DNA of 64,000 bases from Citrus sinensis (lineage: Eukaryota; Streptophyta; Magnoliopsida; Sapindales; Rutaceae), in NCBI RefSeq assembly GCF_022201045.2, contig NC_068557.1, positions 25,583,501-25,647,500 of the forward strand, in the 5' to 3' direction. How positions within the stretch are numbered: the stretch's first letter is position 1; every line of letters starts with the position of its first letter. The translations under genes were made by a program, and so were the position numbers. Shown in pieces: positions 62,699 through 64,000 of this stretch. Below the pieces are notes generated by a model. It ran no database searches. It was not told where the DNA came from and worked only from the letters and a program-made list of their open reading frames with translations.

Positions 62699-64000
62699 GG
62701 AAGGAGAGTAAAGTTACATGTCCAAATTAGAACTGATCTTCTGTTTGTGTTTATGCTTGATGAAATCAGTTTCCATAAAATGTTGTCTGATATGATCATT
62801 CAAATGTAAGTTATTTGCATTATCAAGTGTGGGATAATATGTGGAACGTCTTGAGTGAATGCTAAAAAAGAGCCTTAATTAATCATTTATTGGTGGTGAA
62901 GCCAGTTGTAAATCAACAGCTAGCTACTGGAATCATGAAAAGGATAGCCTAATTGCAGCCGCAATTGCAGGTACGAGAATGAGCATATCACTAGAAGCCA
63001 TAATTGCAGCCGTAATTGGGTTTGCATTTAAGTGGAATAAGTGCCTTGAGCCAACCATAAAAAATACAAATACCATAAATATATAACTCCCTTTTTCCCA
63101 CATTGAATTTTCAATATTACTCCAAGTGATACCTCGCTCTCCTAGTCCTTCTCCATGGTAGCAATTAATTAAAGACACTGAGCTGACAAATTAATTACCA
63201 GAAGCAATCTATTACTCTTAATATTACGCTCTATTCCAGCAGAACCACGCCAATGCAATTCTATTACTTACTATTTCGACTATTATGCTAACAACGAATG
63301 ATTTTCATACATAACCCGGATGATTTTTTACTATATATTGAAAATGTTGTACTATCAAAGTGTTTTATTTTGTAATAAAACTCATCTACTAACCTAATTA
63401 AACTTGGAATTGAAATAGAATCCTAACAAAATAAGAAGACTTTCTAATCATCATCATTATTGTAATTATTATTCACAACTATTAAAATAAATAATGACAA
63501 TAATTAACTAAGATCATTTTAATAACTAGCAACAATCCATTGGTTCTAAGACAATGCAAATACATTAATGGCCATACGGCTCATTCTGATTCTGATTTCT
63601 ACAACTAAAGTTAATAATTTATTCTTATCTATATTTCTCATTTCGATTCAAGTTGATTCTCAATATCGATTAGCAAATGAACCATTAATGTATAAAGTAT
63701 ATGTATTTGTGGGGGTGAGACTATTTGTGAACAACATCCTAATTGGAACAACAATATAACCACAACACAACGATACCGCAACAACAAAACAACACATAAA
63801 CACCAAAAAGAAAAAAAAAACATACAATCACCCTCAAAGCTATTCACCGAATACTTCTCCACAAGCTCTTGCCAAGGTCAAACTAAATTCAAGAGTGAAT
63901 TGTAGTTGGTTGAAGGTTTTTAGATGCTGCTTTATTGAAGGATCAACTGAAATCAGCTGCAAGGTGGAGAATGTGAAGATATAGGCATCTGAGTTTTTGG
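62699..64000. other. Intergenic DNA to the end of the window
   Basis: No gene is recognised. A short phrase 'aattgcagccg.aattg' occurs twice (about 62952-62967 and 63001-63018). Frames at 62933-63178 and 63568-63862 show no domain. The last 150 bp is less AT-rich and may begin something beyond the edge. Confidence 0.4.

Noticed and set aside
62933-63178. 81-codon minus-strand frame with a hydrophobic stretch
   Set aside because: It lies in AT-rich DNA after the USP pseudogene with no family match; the hydrophobicity follows from T-rich codons.
1-64000. Bacterial-type systems (operons, CRISPR arrays, phage islands)
   Set aside because: Genes have spliceosomal introns and single promoters, and no spaced palindromic array was found. 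The repeats are plant transposons and microsatellites.

Overview
The window is nuclear DNA of a flowering plant, most likely a woody eudicot. Genes have many short exons with GT-AG introns rich in A and T, the intergenic DNA is very AT-rich and full of small transposon relics, and the products belong to plant-specific families (DUF1639, R2R3-MYB, BEE-type bHLH, ALT thioesterase, plant USP). A Citrus-like genome is a guess from overall feel and was not tested. There are no operons, phage or CRISPR arrays.

Layout: 1-7.7 kb is repeat-rich (a MULE-like foldback element, a SINE with clear target duplications, Tourist-like MITEs and a recent 373-bp tandem duplication). 7.87-9.06 kb holds a DUF1639 gene (+). 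11.25-11.33 kb is an intron-containing tRNA-Tyr gene (-). 12-14 kb is microsatellites and a second foldback copy. 14.99-15.77 kb is a one-exon gene resembling membrane-associated kinase regulators (-). 18-19.2 kb is a third foldback copy with another MITE nested in it. 20.03-22.82 kb encodes phosphomannose isomerase (+). 23.7-26.1 kb is a decayed hAT transposase relic (-). 27.76-35.73 kb encodes cytosolic-type glutaminyl-tRNA synthetase in 23 exons (+). 36 kb has G-rich low-complexity DNA and a second SINE. 41.54-42.69 kb is an R2R3-MYB of the WxPRL type (-). 43-51.8 kb is gene-free and repeat-rich, including a 798-bp foldback nested inside a MITE. 51.91-53.23 kb is a BEE/HBI-type bHLH (+). 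55.23-57.58 kb is a plastid-targeted ALT-type thioesterase (+). 58.69-60.41 kb is a universal stress protein gene, followed by a decayed tandem copy at 61.49-62.70 kb.

The genes do not form a shared pathway. They are independent housekeeping genes (PMI for GDP-mannose and ascorbate supply, GlnRS and tRNA-Tyr for translation, ALT for fatty-acid derivatives) and regulators (MYB, bHLH, MAKR-like, USP). The only local gene family is the USP pair, one intact and one dead. Exon boundaries were set by reading GT-AG sites and keeping frame. All reconstructed coding sequences close without internal stops except the USP pseudogene and the hAT relic.

No undescribed biological system could be demonstrated. 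The observations most worth checking are the start-stop mini-uORF just before the PMI start codon, the nested foldback elements with 9-bp target duplications, the bHLH with altered helix-2 residues, and the tandem duplication inside the hAT relic.
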